The notes under the pieces: generated by a model
The model's input: the letters and a program-made list of their open reading frames with translations, nothing else
Told to the model about the DNA's origin: nothing
The model's database searches: none
Translations under genes and position numbers: made by a program
Shown here: positions 11,839 to 23,791 of the stretch, piece by piece
Numbering within the stretch: position 1 is the stretch's first letter
Layout: each line of letters starts with the position of its first letter
Assembly: GCA_028564705.1 (NCBI GenBank)
Contig: JAPXFQ010002454.1
Location: 1,584,349 to 1,648,348, forward strand
Direction: 5' to 3'
DNA length: 64,000 nucleotides
Origin: Apricaphanius iberus
Lineage: Eukaryota > Chordata > Actinopteri > Cyprinodontiformes > Aphaniidae

Positions 11839-12523
11839 TAGCCCATCTGAGCTGTTTTTTAATCTTTAATGCTGTCTACACCTAAGTTGCTGTGGACGTT
11901 AACTAGTCAGACATAGGGTTCATTTAGCGAGACACAACAAAAAGTTAAATTATTCCATAATGTACTTTATAAAACTTGTTTAATCAGCTACCAGCTCTCC
12001 AGTGGTCTTTTTAATGTCTGCAATCTTTGAGCACCTGGACCTCTAAAGGTCTCTGCACGGTCCTGATTGACACAACACGAAGAAACATTTGTATGTTTCC
12101 TTAAGACATGGATCCTCTAACCTGTCAGTCTAGACAAATTCTATTATAACACCTGAAATGACACCTCAACTACTGCCCTTGTCATGGCTACTTGGAGTAG
12201 ACACATACATGAGATGAATTCCCTGGCACACACATGGCAGTATGTATCTGTATTAAAAATGGGGCTGCTCAAACATTCGACTCTTACCTAACTCCAAATC
12301 TAACCTTGTGGCTTCCTGATCCCCCAGTGACTCATGTCGCCGACTTGGTACTTAAGTAGAGATATAGATTTTAAAATATTTCAGAGGGTTCTGGAAATAG
12401 TAAATAGGACCCCCATAATCATCGAAAAAGACAATTACTGTTTTAAAAACCTAGCAATCAGCTGTCTCTTGACATGCTTTGTAGTTTATGCCTTAATCCA
12501 ACAATGCTTTATTTAAAGTACTG
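11839..12523. other. Gene-free interval
   Basis: No gene, structured RNA or recognised repeat is visible in this stretch. Confidence 0.5.
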
Positions 12524-12661
12524 GATTGATGGATGGATGGATGGATGGATGGATGGATGGACGGACGGACAGACGGAGGGATTATTAATGATTTGTGTGT
12601 CATAAATTTGAGGGCATGTGCAAACACAAAGAAAATTGACATTGTGATTTTACAGCATACT
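12524..12661 (+). repeat. (GGAT)n tract joined to an 80-bp block shared with 33383-33462
   Basis: A GGAT/GGAC microsatellite runs from about 12524 to 12579. The 80 bp that follow (12580-12661) recur in inverted orientation at 33383-33462 with about two differences. In both places the block touches the same side of the microsatellite, so both are copies of one dispersed repeat. I do not recognise the family. Confidence 0.8.
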
Positions 12662-13452
12662 ACAATTGGAGATTATAAAAAGAAAAAAATACTAGGTACG
12701 ATACAGACCACAATGTAGAGTTCGATATATTTGTCATTCATAAAGAGTAACTGTTGCAAGTCTTTCCCAATTTTTCCAGAGTCCTCCTCCTTTCTTATTC
12801 TATTGACATTTTTAAATGTACAACAGGCAAATAAATCATTTGTGTAGGAAATAATAAGGTACATGGGAAGATAAACCCTAACATCACCTTAAAATGGATT
12901 TGACACTGTATCATACATATGGTTTTTTTATATCTTTAAAAAATATAGCATGATGAGCACCACAACTCTTACACTCATACAGTATATAGCAAATATGTGC
13001 ACAGCTGGTGCAGAACCAACACAACTGTGGCTCAGGCATCACAACAATGACCTGGTGCTAACTTTGCTTAATCAAATACAACAATTTGAAAATGTTTTTC
13101 TCATGTGGATATATCGGATGTTTGAAATGACATCACCTGAACATTTTCTGATTAATTCAGCTAATAATTATCTGAATACCTGAGGGAGGGTGCAGATAGC
13201 AAAATTCAAATGCATCCTCAGATGGTAATTTGATCCTTCAAAAAAGAGAAACAAAAATGTGTGACAATGTCAAAGAAAAGTAACACACTTGTTCATGGCA
13301 GAGCAGAAAACTGTGAAATACAACCCATTGATTCCAATATACTGTACATGTGCTGGGGAGTGCATCAAAAGTAATATACACGTTTTCAAACAATGAAAGG
13401 CCTTGTTCTCAAAATCCTCTTATTTTTCTTAAATTTATATAAATGTAGCATG
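12662..13452. other. Gene-free interval
   Basis: I see only AT-rich anonymous sequence with no credible coding potential. Confidence 0.5.
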
Positions 13453-13460
13453 GGTTTTTC

Positions 13461-14442
13461 GGGCTGTTAGGTCCCTGTATGAACAGTGTCAGAGTCTGGT
13501 TCGCATTGCCGGCAGTAAGTCGGACTCATTTCCAGTGAGAGCTGTACTCCGCCAAGGTTACCCTTTGTCACCGGTCCTGTTCATAACGTTTATGGACAAG
13601 ATTTCTAGGCGCAGCCAAGGCGTGGAGGGGATCCGTTTTGGTGACCTCAGGATCGGGTCTCTGCTTTTTGCAGATGATGTGGTCTTGTTAGCTTCATCTG
13701 AACGTGATCTACAGCTCTTGTTGGAGCGGTTCGCAGCCGAGTGTGAAGCGGCTGGGATGAGGATCAGCACCTCCAAATCCGAGACCATGGTCTTGAGCCG
13801 GAAAAGGGTAGAGGGCCTTCTCCGGGTCGGGGATGAGGTCCTTCGTCAAGTGGAGGAGTTTAGGTATCTGGGGGTCTTGTTCACGAATGAGGGAAAAATG
13901 GAGCAGGAGATCGATGGATGGATTGGTAAGGCGTCTGCAGTTATGGGGGCTGGTCCGGTCTGTCGTGGTGAAGAGAGAGCTGAACCGAAAGGCAAAGCTC
14001 TCAATTTACCGGTCGATCTACGTTCATACCCTCATCTATGGTCACGAACGCCGGGTGGTGAACGAAAGAACGAGATCACGGATACAGGCAGCTGAAATGA
14101 GTTTCCTCGGTAGGTTGGCTGGGCTCTCCCTTAGAGATAGGGTGAGAAGCTCGGTCATCCGGAGGGGGCTCAGAGTAGAGCCGCTGCTCCTCCACATCGA
14201 GAGGAGCCAGTTGAGGTGGCTGGGGCATCTGGTCAGGAGGCCTCCTGGACGCCTCCCTGGTGAGGTGTTCTGGGCACGTCCCACCGGGAGGAGACCCAGG
14301 GGAAGACCCAGGACTCGCTGGAGGGATTATGTCTGCCAGCTGGCCTGGGATTCCTCCTAAGGAGCTGGCCCAACTAGCTGGGGAGAGGGAGGTCTGGGTC
14401 TCTTTGCTTAGGCTACTGGCCCCGCGACCCGACCCCGGATAA
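13461..14442 (+). pseudogene. Rex3 reverse transcriptase, C-terminal part
   Basis: The first frame (to about 13940) contains GYPLSPVLF and LLFADDVVLLAS; the FADD catalytic box lies at 13667-13678. The reading then moves to another frame, with RKAKLSIYRSIYV and ERTRSRIQAAEMSFLGR, up to a stop at about 14360. The last segment (GEREVWVSLLRLL) is in a third frame ending near 14442. Two frameshifts and the lost N-terminal half (endonuclease and early reverse transcriptase motifs) make this a dead copy. The nucleotide sequence still follows the family closely, which suggests a fairly young insertion. Confidence 0.9.
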
Positions 14443-14477
14443 GCGGAAGATGATGGATGGATGGATGGATGGATGGA
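13461..14477 (+). mobile_element. Rex3: Rex3 (RTE-clade) retrotransposon, 5'-truncated
   Basis: The block caaggttaccctttgtcacc corresponds to a conserved Rex3 site in the reverse transcriptase. The copy ends in the (GATG)n tail typical of Rex3. The octamer ggtttttc directly flanks both ends (13453-13460 and 14478-14485) and is the likely target site duplication, so the copy was already truncated when it inserted. About 1 kb, the 3' part of the reverse transcriptase and the tail, is present. Confidence 0.92.
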
Positions 14478-14485
14478 GGTTTTTC

Positions 14486-16424
14486 AGGATGCCAAATTAC
14501 AGTACATTGCAAGATAGGTAAAAGGCGTGAAAGCAGCTTTACTGTTGGATTTCTTTCCCAGATCCATAATTTGTTCCAAGATTACTGTTTGACTCCATAT
14601 AGCAGTAAATTCCTTCACACTTACGTTTCAAACAATTGACAAAAAAAGTACCACAGGTGCTATTTCCATCAGAGTTTGTTACTATTGATCTAGTATTGTC
14701 CTACTCAATGCTTTACAGGCACTTGTTATCTCTCTATTTTCAGCACTTTTTGTAGCTTTGTTGTGTTGTTAAGAGTTTTGTCCAACATTTCCTGCAGGGT
14801 TGGATGGTTTGCTGTGCTAGAGAGAAAGATGTGCTAGTGAAGAGTGAGCCTATCAAATAATCTATGTCTGTGTGCATTTTTGTGTGGAAGCCGCATTGGC
14901 AGCTGCATATGCTTGAAGGCCTGCGTTCATTTATTGCCAGGCTTTTTGAGCAGAAACAGAGCTGTAACAAGGAGGAAGCAGAGATTTAGAGCAGTGAGCC
15001 ATTAAAAACAGGTCCTCGTTTGCTTGGAGAAGGCCTTGTTTTTTTGTGTTTTAAAAGCAAAATGATAGACAGTACTCGTGTTTAAAAATATTTAATGATT
15101 CTGTTATGTCAATGCAATTTGTTCCAAGAAAATCCTGTCTAAAACAAAATGATTATTATTAAAAAAAACAAATAAAAAAATCCAGTCTATCAAATCAGAT
15201 GTTTCACCTTAGGGAGATTAATGCATTACTCACATCCAGCCTGCAATAGTAGCATCTCAGTGTCAACCCCTGTCCAAACAACCAATGTATCTTCCTTATG
15301 ACAGCTTGCAATTTGACTCATGTAACTGAAATAAAATCCTTAATAAGGGTTATCCAATTCATGATAAGGGTCATAATTTTGAGGAGAAGAGCTACAGTTT
15401 GTCGGTGTCACTGCTAAGCCTTTACTTTACTTCAGTGATTGCCAATATTTATGCTGTAGCTCGCTGCCAAAAGAGACAACCCGTATCCATGAGGAAGAAC
15501 TGTCTGGAAGCAGCCACCTTTCTCAATTTTTTTCTTTGCATTTCAGCTTCCAACTGCTCAGCATAGAGAAGGAAGGCTTGTGTGTTTATTGCAGCTTCTT
15601 TCATTATCAGTTTTGATATTCTTTATGCATTGCAGCTTCAGCAACTTTGCCATGCTCCTGGAGTGGCTGGGGGTTAAGCAAGTCTCATTTAGGATATCTT
15701 CGATGCAATAGGTAGTATTGTAGACCAAAAATGTGAACTCTTTTGAATAGAGAACTCTGTCACTTCTCCAGAATTGATCTTTATGTCCATCTGTATTTAT
15801 TTGTAAGAAAAGATCACTCAGGGACACTCTTATTGAGGCAGTCTTTATGTATTACTCCAAAACGGGATTTTCTTCTTTTACTTTAATTTCAGTAAGTACA
15901 GCAGGCCCCCCAGGCTTTTTTAAAATACATCAACCAGCAGAAGAAAAGAAGAAAATGCTAATTAGTCCCATAATGTTGCTGACCACGCAAGTTCCTTAGC
16001 ACTGCTGAGTTTTATTGGCATTAGAAGGACAATAGGAATCTGCGGGCTGATGCGTAAACTGCTTCCTTTACCTCATTTCTTTCTGTACATTTTAAGTAGC
16101 ATCATAGATGAATTCTTTTTGGGATTTCACTATTAGGGAGTGATTTGCTTTTCTGTATGTTCTGTAAAAGGTACCATTTTTTTATTTTTAAGTTTGTATC
16201 TATTTACAGGTGGATTTAAATAAAAATGATTATCAAGAATAAATAAATTTAAGTTGATTATTTCGCTCAATTTAAAAAAAAAAAACTCAATATTGTACAC
16301 CTTAATTATTTATGCAATAAGATGTTTCTTAATAAAGCAGTGTCACCCTGCTTTGGGGACTATGCACTCTTCCTACAGACTGTGGAACCTTGATTTCAAA
16401 ATAAGTAGTAAAATTTAGTTGTAT
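14486..16424. other. Gene-free interval
   Basis: No coding sequence, RNA gene or known repeat is recognisable. Short poly(A) and poly(T) runs are common. Confidence 0.5.
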
Positions 16425-16785
16425 CTAAAAAAAGACATTGGTTCCCGGAGCAACATACCAGGGCTTTTTCTTATGAACCAATGGAAGAAACTTTTGAAAT
16501 AGTCTCTGGTTCAGGAGTGGCTTAAAACAAGATATGTGACCTTTGTTGCCGATGTCCTGGACGTGTCTACAGTATGTGTGTTGGCTCAGGAAGCCCTGCC
16601 ACATTCAAACCTTGAGAATGTCAGAAAATCTTTGATGAACTTTGCTTGTAACTTCCCTCAAGGCTGCAATTAATCCTGTCAAATGTACCGTTTTCTACCA
16701 AATTTTCACCTTCTGCTCAATTTTGCATTACTGTGCTTGGATACAGTACTCTGTGAACATCCAGCTTCATCTTTATTGAAATACT
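16425..16785 (-). mobile_element. Tc1-like transposase fragment
   Basis: The plus strand reads ttcaggagtggcttaaaac, then ctcaaggctgcaattaatcc, then tgcttggatacagtactctg. These are in the order and spacing of the antisense strand of a fish Tc1-like transposase gene; the last block encodes the first helix-turn-helix. Stops and indels are frequent and neither terminal repeat is visible, so it is an old internal fragment. It looks like the same family as the remnant at 35600-35945. Confidence 0.65.
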
Positions 16786-17808
16786 ATAATTAATTTATAT
16801 TTAAAAGATATTCTAATTTATTGAGACACTCTTATATGTCAACTCCCCATCCACACTTTTAGGGCATTGGAAAAATCTTGTAATACATTCTGTGTTTCAG
16901 AGCTGCAGAAAGTGTGTGTATATTTGTGTGTGTGTGTTGGTATGTGTGTAAAAATGAAGGGGAGGAGAGAGTCAGAATCAGGATCGATACTATTGACCTG
17001 TTTACCTTGGTGCCCGTGCAGCTCGGGCCAGTACTCCGGTTTACCACTTGAAACATTAAAACCAGGCTATTAGTAATACTTTGGTCCTTCCCCTCTCTGA
17101 CTGAATGGTCAGCACTGGGACAGTCCATCCAACAGACATGAGAGAGAGAAAGAACGACCGAGATGTGTAGAGAGACTGAAGAAAGGGAGAGACCCTAAGT
17201 TTAATCCTCTTGATTTAAAGCCGCTGGGTTTTTGCCCATGTTTCGCCGCTTGCTTCTCGACGTGATGTGGTCACTCAACCCTATCGAGCTGCAGGGCATT
17301 GTGGCCCACCCTTGTCTCTGCCATGCTCACACCCCTCCACCCCTCAGGCGCTTTTGTGCTCCCGGCTTTCCCACCTCCTTCCCCAGCCCCCACTTTTTCC
17401 TCATCTTCCTTCTTACCAGCAAAACGCAATTTCTTTAAATGCTTAATTTTCCCCCCTTTGGCTTCCTTTTTGCAAGTGCCCTCTCACTTGTTTGTCTATC
17501 GATTTTTCATCCTTCTCCTGCCACTACCCCCCTTCACCTCCTTCTCATCCTGCTCCTCCTTTCCCCCCAGCTTTTCGTCTGCATCTCCCTAGTCTCTCTT
17601 GCTCTCCCTGGTTTGTTGATATAAATAATTTTTTATTTATTTATTTATTTTGAGCTAGTTGCTCAGGTAATTTGTGGTTGGTAAGGACTTTCGGTGAATC
17701 TGCTCTGCACTCTTTGAATTCCTTTTTCTGACCTCTGCGTCATCTGGGGCCCCATTCTTAGCACAAACCTTTGTCCTATTTGCTCTTCTATATTTTTCTA
17801 TTTTCCCT

Positions 17809-17851
<43 letters not shown>

Positions 17852-18584
17852 CTCTCTCTGTCTCTCTCTCTCTCTGCTTATTTCCTGGTGGGTTTTTTAA
17901 ACTCACCCTGATATTGAAGCTTCATGATACCCACATGACTGTGTGTGTGTGCACCTGTGTGTCTCAGAAACAAGACTGAGTAGGTGATTGACACCTGGCC
18001 CTTTGCTGTGAAGGATCCCCTCTCCTATATTCCTTCACCCCCAAACCCCCTCTCTGCTCCTCCTCCTTCAGCCATTAAGACACTGAAAAGAAAAAAACCC
18101 AGAATGCAAGTCAGAGTAGGATTTTTTTTTCCAAATGTGTCTGTCTTTAATTTTCACAAATGGAAAGATTGTGTTGGGCAAAAAGGGGCGACCTAGGGCT
18201 ATTTCTGTTGCATGGGTGTATATAGTAGTCAGCCACACCCTATTAAATCAGCTTCTGACCAATCATTACATCATACAGATGATTTCATACATAATCAAAC
18301 AGAAGAGGAAGTGTCACTTCAATAGTCAGCAGTAAACAATCAGGAGATTTCATTGGACAATCAAAATATACTGTAGATAACAATAAGGGAAACTTTGTAT
18401 AATGCTGAGAAAGATATTCACATGATCTGTCATAAGTGTTACAAGAGATAATAACAAGAGTTATCATAAGGCAAGATGAGATGTTTACAAACAATTGGTT
18501 CTTGTTTGTACCTTAGGTTAATGTAAGCCAGGTAGAAAGTGTTAGTAGCAAGGTCTCCTAGTAGCTAGGAGACAGGTTAATGTT
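16786..18584. other. Gene-free interval rich in simple sequence
   Basis: A TG-rich run lies at about 16915-16945, pyrimidine-rich sequence at 17300-17600, a TTTA tract at about 17630-17650 and a TC microsatellite at 17809-17875. No coding sequence is credible; the proline-, serine- and leucine-rich frames here come from the pyrimidine bias. Confidence 0.5.
17809..17875. repeat. (TC)n microsatellite
   Basis: Almost pure TC dinucleotides for about 65 bp, with three TTTC or TGTC interruptions. Confidence 0.97.
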
Positions 18585-19131
18585 GGTAGCTATGCTGCTT
18601 TAGGCTAGGCTGTTGGAGGACATTATTAGGGTCTGTTCCTACTTTCTCTCCTACTTCTCCCCAACTGCATGATGTGCTGTCAGTTCAAGCGCTAGCCTGC
18701 TTTCTCTTAGTCTCTTCCTACAGTAGGTACTCCTGACCCGCCCTGCTTGATGACCCTGACTAAGATGGCATTGCAGTGACGGAAAGTTCTCCACGTCCTG
18801 CGACAAACTTCTGCATCAGTTCTGTTGTTCTTTCTGTGTCTCTGTTCTGCATCTCTGTTCTGTATTCTTCAAAGCACAGACGGTCTCGGCAGATGACCGC
18901 TTGTGCTGAGCCTGGTTCTGCCGGAGGTTTCTTCCTGTTAAAAATGAGTTTTTCCTTTCCACTGTCGCTTCATGCTTGCTCAGTGTGAGGGATTGCTGAG
19001 AATTACACGACGCAATCTTCTGTGGTTCTCTAATTCTACATTAAACATTGTATTGTAATAACTCTTCCTGTAAAGTGCCTTGAGATGACATCTGTTGTGA
19101 AACGGCGCTATATAAATAAACTGAATTGAAT
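18585..19131 (+). mobile_element. L2-clade LINE, 3' end
   Basis: The block gttctgccggaggtttcttc followed by gagtttttcctttccactgt, and the terminal gcgctatataaataaactg and gaattgaat, are hallmarks of the 3' UTR of fish L2-type LINEs. The last coding part is not recognisable here. The copy is in plus orientation and 5'-truncated. Confidence 0.8.
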
Positions 19132-19381
19132 CAGAACAGCTGAGTAAGAGGTATGAACCTTTCTTAATGTCCCAGCATTAATAATACAATTTTCCGTCAC
19201 ACCCATCCCATCTCAACACATGCACACATGCAGAAACACATTTTAACATGTGTTTCTCTGTGTCTTGTCTTGTTTTGTCTTTACTCCCTCTTTCAACCCA
19301 ACAGTCACAATTACATAAAAAAGAAATTTTACATAAACCTCAAAAAACAAGAACATAACTGTTACCGGGTTGTTAAATAAA

Positions 19382-19764
19382 TAGGGATGCACCAATACCG
19401 AAACTGGTATCGGGCCCTATACTGTCTAATGTACATGTATCGGTATCGGTTAAACTTAACCAATACCATGAAGTTATACTCAAAATGTGGAAAATCTACA
19501 ATAAATTCACAAAAAAAGATAATTTTTTCACTTGAAGTTTTATTTTTGTGGTAATTTTATATTTTACATCTGTTATTTTGTCTTAGTTACGTTTAGTTAG
19601 TAAAGTCTGATGCCTTTAGTCTCTTCAAAAAAGCTATAAGATTAAGTTATACAGTTTATTATTTTAACAATAGTGTCAGATCGGCATCGGGTATCAACAG
19701 ATATACAAAATCCAGGCATCTGTATCGGTATCGGGACTGAAAAAGTCGTATCGGAGGACGCCTA
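19382..19764. mobile_element. hAT-type miniature transposon
   Basis: The 383-bp element starts with tagggatgcaccaatac and ends with the reverse complement of taggcgtcctccgatac, an imperfect terminal inverted repeat. It is flanked by taaataaa (19374-19381) and taaataac (19765-19772), an 8-bp target duplication with one mismatch. An 8-bp duplication is typical of hAT elements. The interior carries repeated tatcggtatcgg-like motifs and no coding sequence. Confidence 0.85.
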
Positions 19765-20202
19765 TAAATAACCCTTTAAATTAACGATTTCATTTCATGA
19801 TAGATCTTAATAAAAACGACAACTTACTTCAAACTACAAAATTCATGCAATAACTTGAACTGTGATGATACTAAAGGACTGGTGACATTTTTTATCTTAT
19901 CCTTATAGTTAGGAGTTGTAAAAATTTAGAGCACATGTTGAATGATGTCTATAAACCAATGTTTTTCGTTGCCTCTATTGCGATCATTGCTCTTTTCTAA
20001 ATGATTTTCTGTTAAGGTTCTCAAGATCCACTATGGAGAGGCTTACTAACCAAATATGGCACTGAAGCCGCAGGTTGTGGACTTCTGGTGTAGGAAAGCA
20101 GTTAGTAATAATAATAAGAATGTGAGGACAAACTACTTTTACCTGTAGAAATCAGAAAACAATAAAAGTGTAATGTTACTTTGTTTGTGAAATATTATTA
20201 AT

Positions 20203-20220
20203 AAAAATGAAGCTATTTAT
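20203..20220. repeat. Left target site duplication of the L1 element
   Basis: The 18-bp sequence aaaaatgaagctatttat occurs here and again at 27011-27028, directly after the poly(A) tail. The match is perfect and marks the L1 insertion exactly. Confidence 0.95.
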
Positions 20221-23200
20221 CCTAAGATATCCTAATATATTTTCTTCATGCTATAACTCTAGACAACGAGGAGTAGCAATATTAATAAATAGAAATACTA
20301 ATTTTAAAGTAATAGACACAGCTACAGATCCAGAAGGTAGATTTATAATATTAAAACTATTTATAAATAACCAAAAGTTATGTATAGTTAGTATATATGG
20401 TCCAAATGTTGACGACCCCTCATTCTTTCATACTTTCTTCTCGGTTCTGGCTAATCACATGGATTGCTCACTTGTTCTTGGGGGAGATTTCAACTTTGGA
20501 CTAAATGAAGAAATAGACAGGCTCAGTACAGCAGGGACTCAGCGCAGATGGCAATCCATAGATATAGTTAAACAGTACATGAGCGATTATGGACTCTGCG
20601 ATGCATGGCGATCGCTTCATCCCAACGACAGAAAATACACTTTTTACTCAAACGTACATCATTCTTATTCTAGATTGGACTATTTGTTAGTCAGCAGCTC
20701 ACTGTTGAATGACATTTCAGACACTGAGATACATCCTATAGTGATCAGCGATCACGCTCCTGTTTCTTTAAATTTAGCAAATAAAATTGCAACCCTTCAA
20801 TATAAAAATTGGAGATTTAATACATCATTACTTAAGGATAAAGAATTTATTAAATATATTGAAAAAGAATGGGCTTCATACATGGAATTTAATGATCTCC
20901 CTGGTATGTCGCCATCCACTCTATGGGAAGCAGGGAAAGCTGTGATTAGAGGTAAAATAATTTCATTCTCATCAAATAAAAAGAGAACAGAAAATAAACA
21001 TGTTCAGGAATTAGAAGAAACTATTAAATCATTAGAACCTTCCCTGGATAAAGAGAGCTTAAGTAAAATAAGGAAAGCAAAATTAGAGTTAAATGAAATT
21101 ATTAATAAAAGGACGCAGTTTTTAATCCAAAGACTTAGAATAGAAAACTTTGAACATAGTAATAAATCAGGTAGCTTCTTAGCTAATCAGTTAAAAATAA
21201 ATAAAGAAAAAACAACTATATCTGCAATCAAAGACAAAACTGGGAATATAATATATGACCCTGAAAAAATAAACAACACTTTCAAAGAATTTTATGAGAC
21301 GTTATACACACCAGAGATAAACCCTTCAAATAATGATATTGTACAATTTCTGGATAAAATAACTCTTCCTAAACTTTCAGACAGTCAAGCAAAGGCCCTG
21401 GATTCACCGCTAACAGTGTCTGAACTCCAGGAGGCCCTCCAATCTATGCCTAATAATAAAGCTCCAGGTCCAGATGGATTTCCAGCAGAGTTCTATAAAG
21501 AATTCTGGAATATTCTGGCACCAACATTTTACAAAATGTTACAGGAAACAAAGGAAAATGGTCGAATACCACCAAACATGAATTCTGCCTACATCAATCT
21601 TCTATTAAAACCAGGAAAAGACCCTATGTCTCCTACCAGTTATCGTCCGATTTCTCTTATCAATGTGGATCTGAAAATAATTTGCAAAGCTCTTGCAAGA
21701 AGGATAGAGAAAATAACACCTCTAATAATCCACCCGGATCAAACAGGTTTTATAAAAGGTAGGCTCTCTTCCACAAATTCACGTAGATTAATAGATTTAA
21801 TAGATTATTCCCACTGTAAAAACGTCCAAACCAATATATTATCTTTAGATGCAGAAAAAGCATTTGATAGAGTTAACTGGAAATTTTTATTTGCAGCCTT
21901 AAATAAATTCGGATTCAGTAATTCTTTTGTAAACTGGTTAAAAATATTATACAGCTCACCAACAGCATGTATTAGGACCAATAATCAAACATCATCAAGG
22001 TTCTTTCTTCAGAGAGGTACCAGGCAGGGATGTCCACTTTCTCCCTCCCTCTTTGCTATTTTTATTGAACCATTAGCAGCAGCAATCAGGCAAAATAATA
22101 ATGTTAAAGGTATACAATGCAACAAAATAGAACATAAAATCAGTTTATACGCAGATGATGTACTACTTTTTCTACAGCATTCACAAACTTCCTTGTATCA
22201 GGTAATTGAGTTAATAAAATCTTACTCAAGAGTTTCAGACTATTCCATAAATTGGTTAAAATCTACAGTCCTTCCTATCAACTGTTCTTACCAGAGTCCT
22301 GTTGCTTTACAGCTCCGGTCGGGAAATATTACATATCTAGGTATCCATATCTCACCAAGACTGGCAGACTTATCTAAGCTAAACTACGTCCCACTTTTAA
22401 AAAAAGTGGAAGATGATCTGGCAAGATGGAAATCCCTTCCAATATCACTTATTGGAAGGGTAGCTACAATAAAAATGATGGTTTTGCCTAGAATCAATTA
22501 TTTATTCTCAATGATCCCAAGCAAACCATCACCTGATTGGTTTAGATCTCTGGACTCTTCTGTTTCTAAATTCCTTTGGAAAGATAAACCCCCACGTATC
22601 AGCTTAAAAACACTACAGAAGTCCAAAGATAAAGGAGGTCTAGACCTACCAAACTTTCGTCATTATTTCTTAGCCAACAGACTCCAATACACATCAAGAT
22701 GGGTAAAACACAGTTATATCGATGAGTGCTGGGTAGATGTAGAACAGACACTATGCAATAAGATAAAACTTTCAGATCTACCTTTTGTTAGCTCAAATAT
22801 AAAACAAAATGAATGTTTCAAAAGTATAAATATCAGCTCCTCTCTGACAGCTTGGTGGGAATTTCTTAAAATGACAAAGACCTCACTAGTCCCATGCAGG
22901 CGTACACCCATCTGGAATAACCCGGATATCTTACAAAAAAAATGCATGATTAACTTTCCAGGCTGGAGTTGTAAAGGAATTGAATACCTGGAGCATATAT
23001 TTGATGGAACAGACTTTATCCCCTTTAATACATTGGTTACACAATTCGGAATTAACAAGAATAAATTCTTAGAATACCAACAAATTAAATCAATTATAAA
23101 AAATAAATTTAGGCTCAATACAGTTGATTTACAAATTCCAGGAAAAGTTTTAGACTTCCTTAATCTTAACCCTCCCAAACTGCTATCTAAAATATACAAA

Positions 23201-23791
23201 ACATTAAATAGAATAGATGAATCAATAGCCCTTCCTATTTCAAAATGGGAGATGGACTTGTCCATCTCAATAGACCAAAACCTCTGGTCTCAAATTTCAT
23301 TAAGAACCTTCAAATTTCTTAAGAATCCTAATCTACGATTAATACAATATAAAATCCTTCATAGAGTGCATTATACAGGGCAACGGATGTTCAAGATGGG
23401 TTATACGCCGTCTGATACCTGTTTACAATGTACAAGCAATCTACCAGACAATTATATTCATGCTCTTTGGTTCTGCCCACCTGTTAAGAAATATTGGTAC
23501 CAGATATGTGAAGATCTATCAAAGTGTCTGAAATGTAATATCACACCTGCTCCCAGAGTTTGCTTGCTGGGAAATATAGATGAAGTTACCATGGATACAA
23601 AGTCTATGCAATTATTTTACATCGCCTTATGCATCGCTAAGAAAAATATCCTCTTGAACTGGAAAAATAAAAATACTCTGAATATTAATCAATATAGAGA
23701 TCTCCTTCTGGATTACATTGGTCTAGAAACGGCATCTGCCTCCACATCTGATCAATCTTTCTGGTCACCCTTGATCAGTTCCATCACCTAG
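20207..23791 (+). CDS. L1-clade LINE ORF2 (endonuclease-reverse transcriptase), 5'-truncated but open
   Basis: The 1194-residue protein combines an APE-type endonuclease that nicks the target with a reverse transcriptase that copies the element RNA there. The N-terminal 190 residues are the later part of the endonuclease, with GGDFNF at 92-97 and SDHAPV at 181-186. The reverse transcriptase has NKAPGPDGFPAEFY, YRPISLINVD, DQTGFIKGR, LDAEKAFDRV (first aspartate at 548) and LYADDVLLF (YADD at 648-651). A C-terminal zinc-knuckle-like motif has C1072, C1075, H1085 and C1090. The first few dozen endonuclease residues, with the glutamate of the usual LQET box, are missing. The first four codons, including the ATG, lie in the target site duplication and are not element sequence. 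The rest has no stop or frameshift, so the insertion is recent. It probably cannot retrotranspose itself because the endonuclease is incomplete and ORF1 is absent. Confidence 0.95.
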   Translation: MKLFILRYPNIFSSCYNSRQRGVAILINRNTNFKVIDTATDPEGRFIILKLFINNQKLCIVSIYGPNVDDPSFFHTFFSVLANHMDCSLVLGGDFNFGLNEEIDRLSTAGTQRRWQSIDIVKQYMSDYGLCDAWRSLHPNDRKYTFYSNVHHSYSRLDYLLVSSSLLNDISDTEIHPIVISDHAPVSLNLANKIATLQYKNWRFNTSLLKDKEFIKYIEKEWASYMEFNDLPGMSPSTLWEAGKAVIRGKIISFSSNKKRTENKHVQELEETIKSLEPSLDKESLSKIRKAKLELNEIINKRTQFLIQRLRIENFEHSNKSGSFLANQLKINKEKTTISAIKDKTGNIIYDPEKINNTFKEFYETLYTPEINPSNNDIVQFLDKITLPKLSDSQAKALDSPLTVSELQEALQSMPNNKAPGPDGFPAEFYKEFWNILAPTFYKMLQETKENGRIPPNMNSAYINLLLKPGKDPMSPTSYRPISLINVDLKIICKALARRIEKITPLIIHPDQTGFIKGRLSSTNSRRLIDLIDYSHCKNVQTNILSLDAEKAFDRVNWKFLFAALNKFGFSNSFVNWLKILYSSPTACIRTNNQTSSRFFLQRGTRQGCPLSPSLFAIFIEPLAAAIRQNNNVKGIQCNKIEHKISLYADDVLLFLQHSQTSLYQVIELIKSYSRVSDYSINWLKSTVLPINCSYQSPVALQLRSGNITYLGIHISPRLADLSKLNYVPLLKKVEDDLARWKSLPISLIGRVATIKMMVLPRINYLFSMIPSKPSPDWFRSLDSSVSKFLWKDKPPRISLKTLQKSKDKGGLDLPNFRHYFLANRLQYTSRWVKHSYIDECWVDVEQTLCNKIKLSDLPFVSSNIKQNECFKSINISSSLTAWWEFLKMTKTSLVPCRRTPIWNNPDILQKKCMINFPGWSCKGIEYLEHIFDGTDFIPFNTLVTQFGINKNKFLEYQQIKSIIKNKFRLNTVDLQIPGKVLDFLNLNPPKLLSKIYKTLNRIDESIALPISKWEMDLSISIDQNLWSQISLRTFKFLKNPNLRLIQYKILHRVHYTGQRMFKMGYTPSDTCLQCTSNLPDNYIHALWFCPPVKKYWYQICEDLSKCLKCNITPAPRVCLLGNIDEVTMDTKSMQLFYIALCIAKKNILLNWKNKNTLNINQYRDLLLDYIGLETASASTSDQSFWSPLISSIT

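Noticed and set aside
12524..12580. Frame with repeated MDGW codons
   Set aside because: It is a translation of the GGAT microsatellite; the same occurs at 14457 and 33500.
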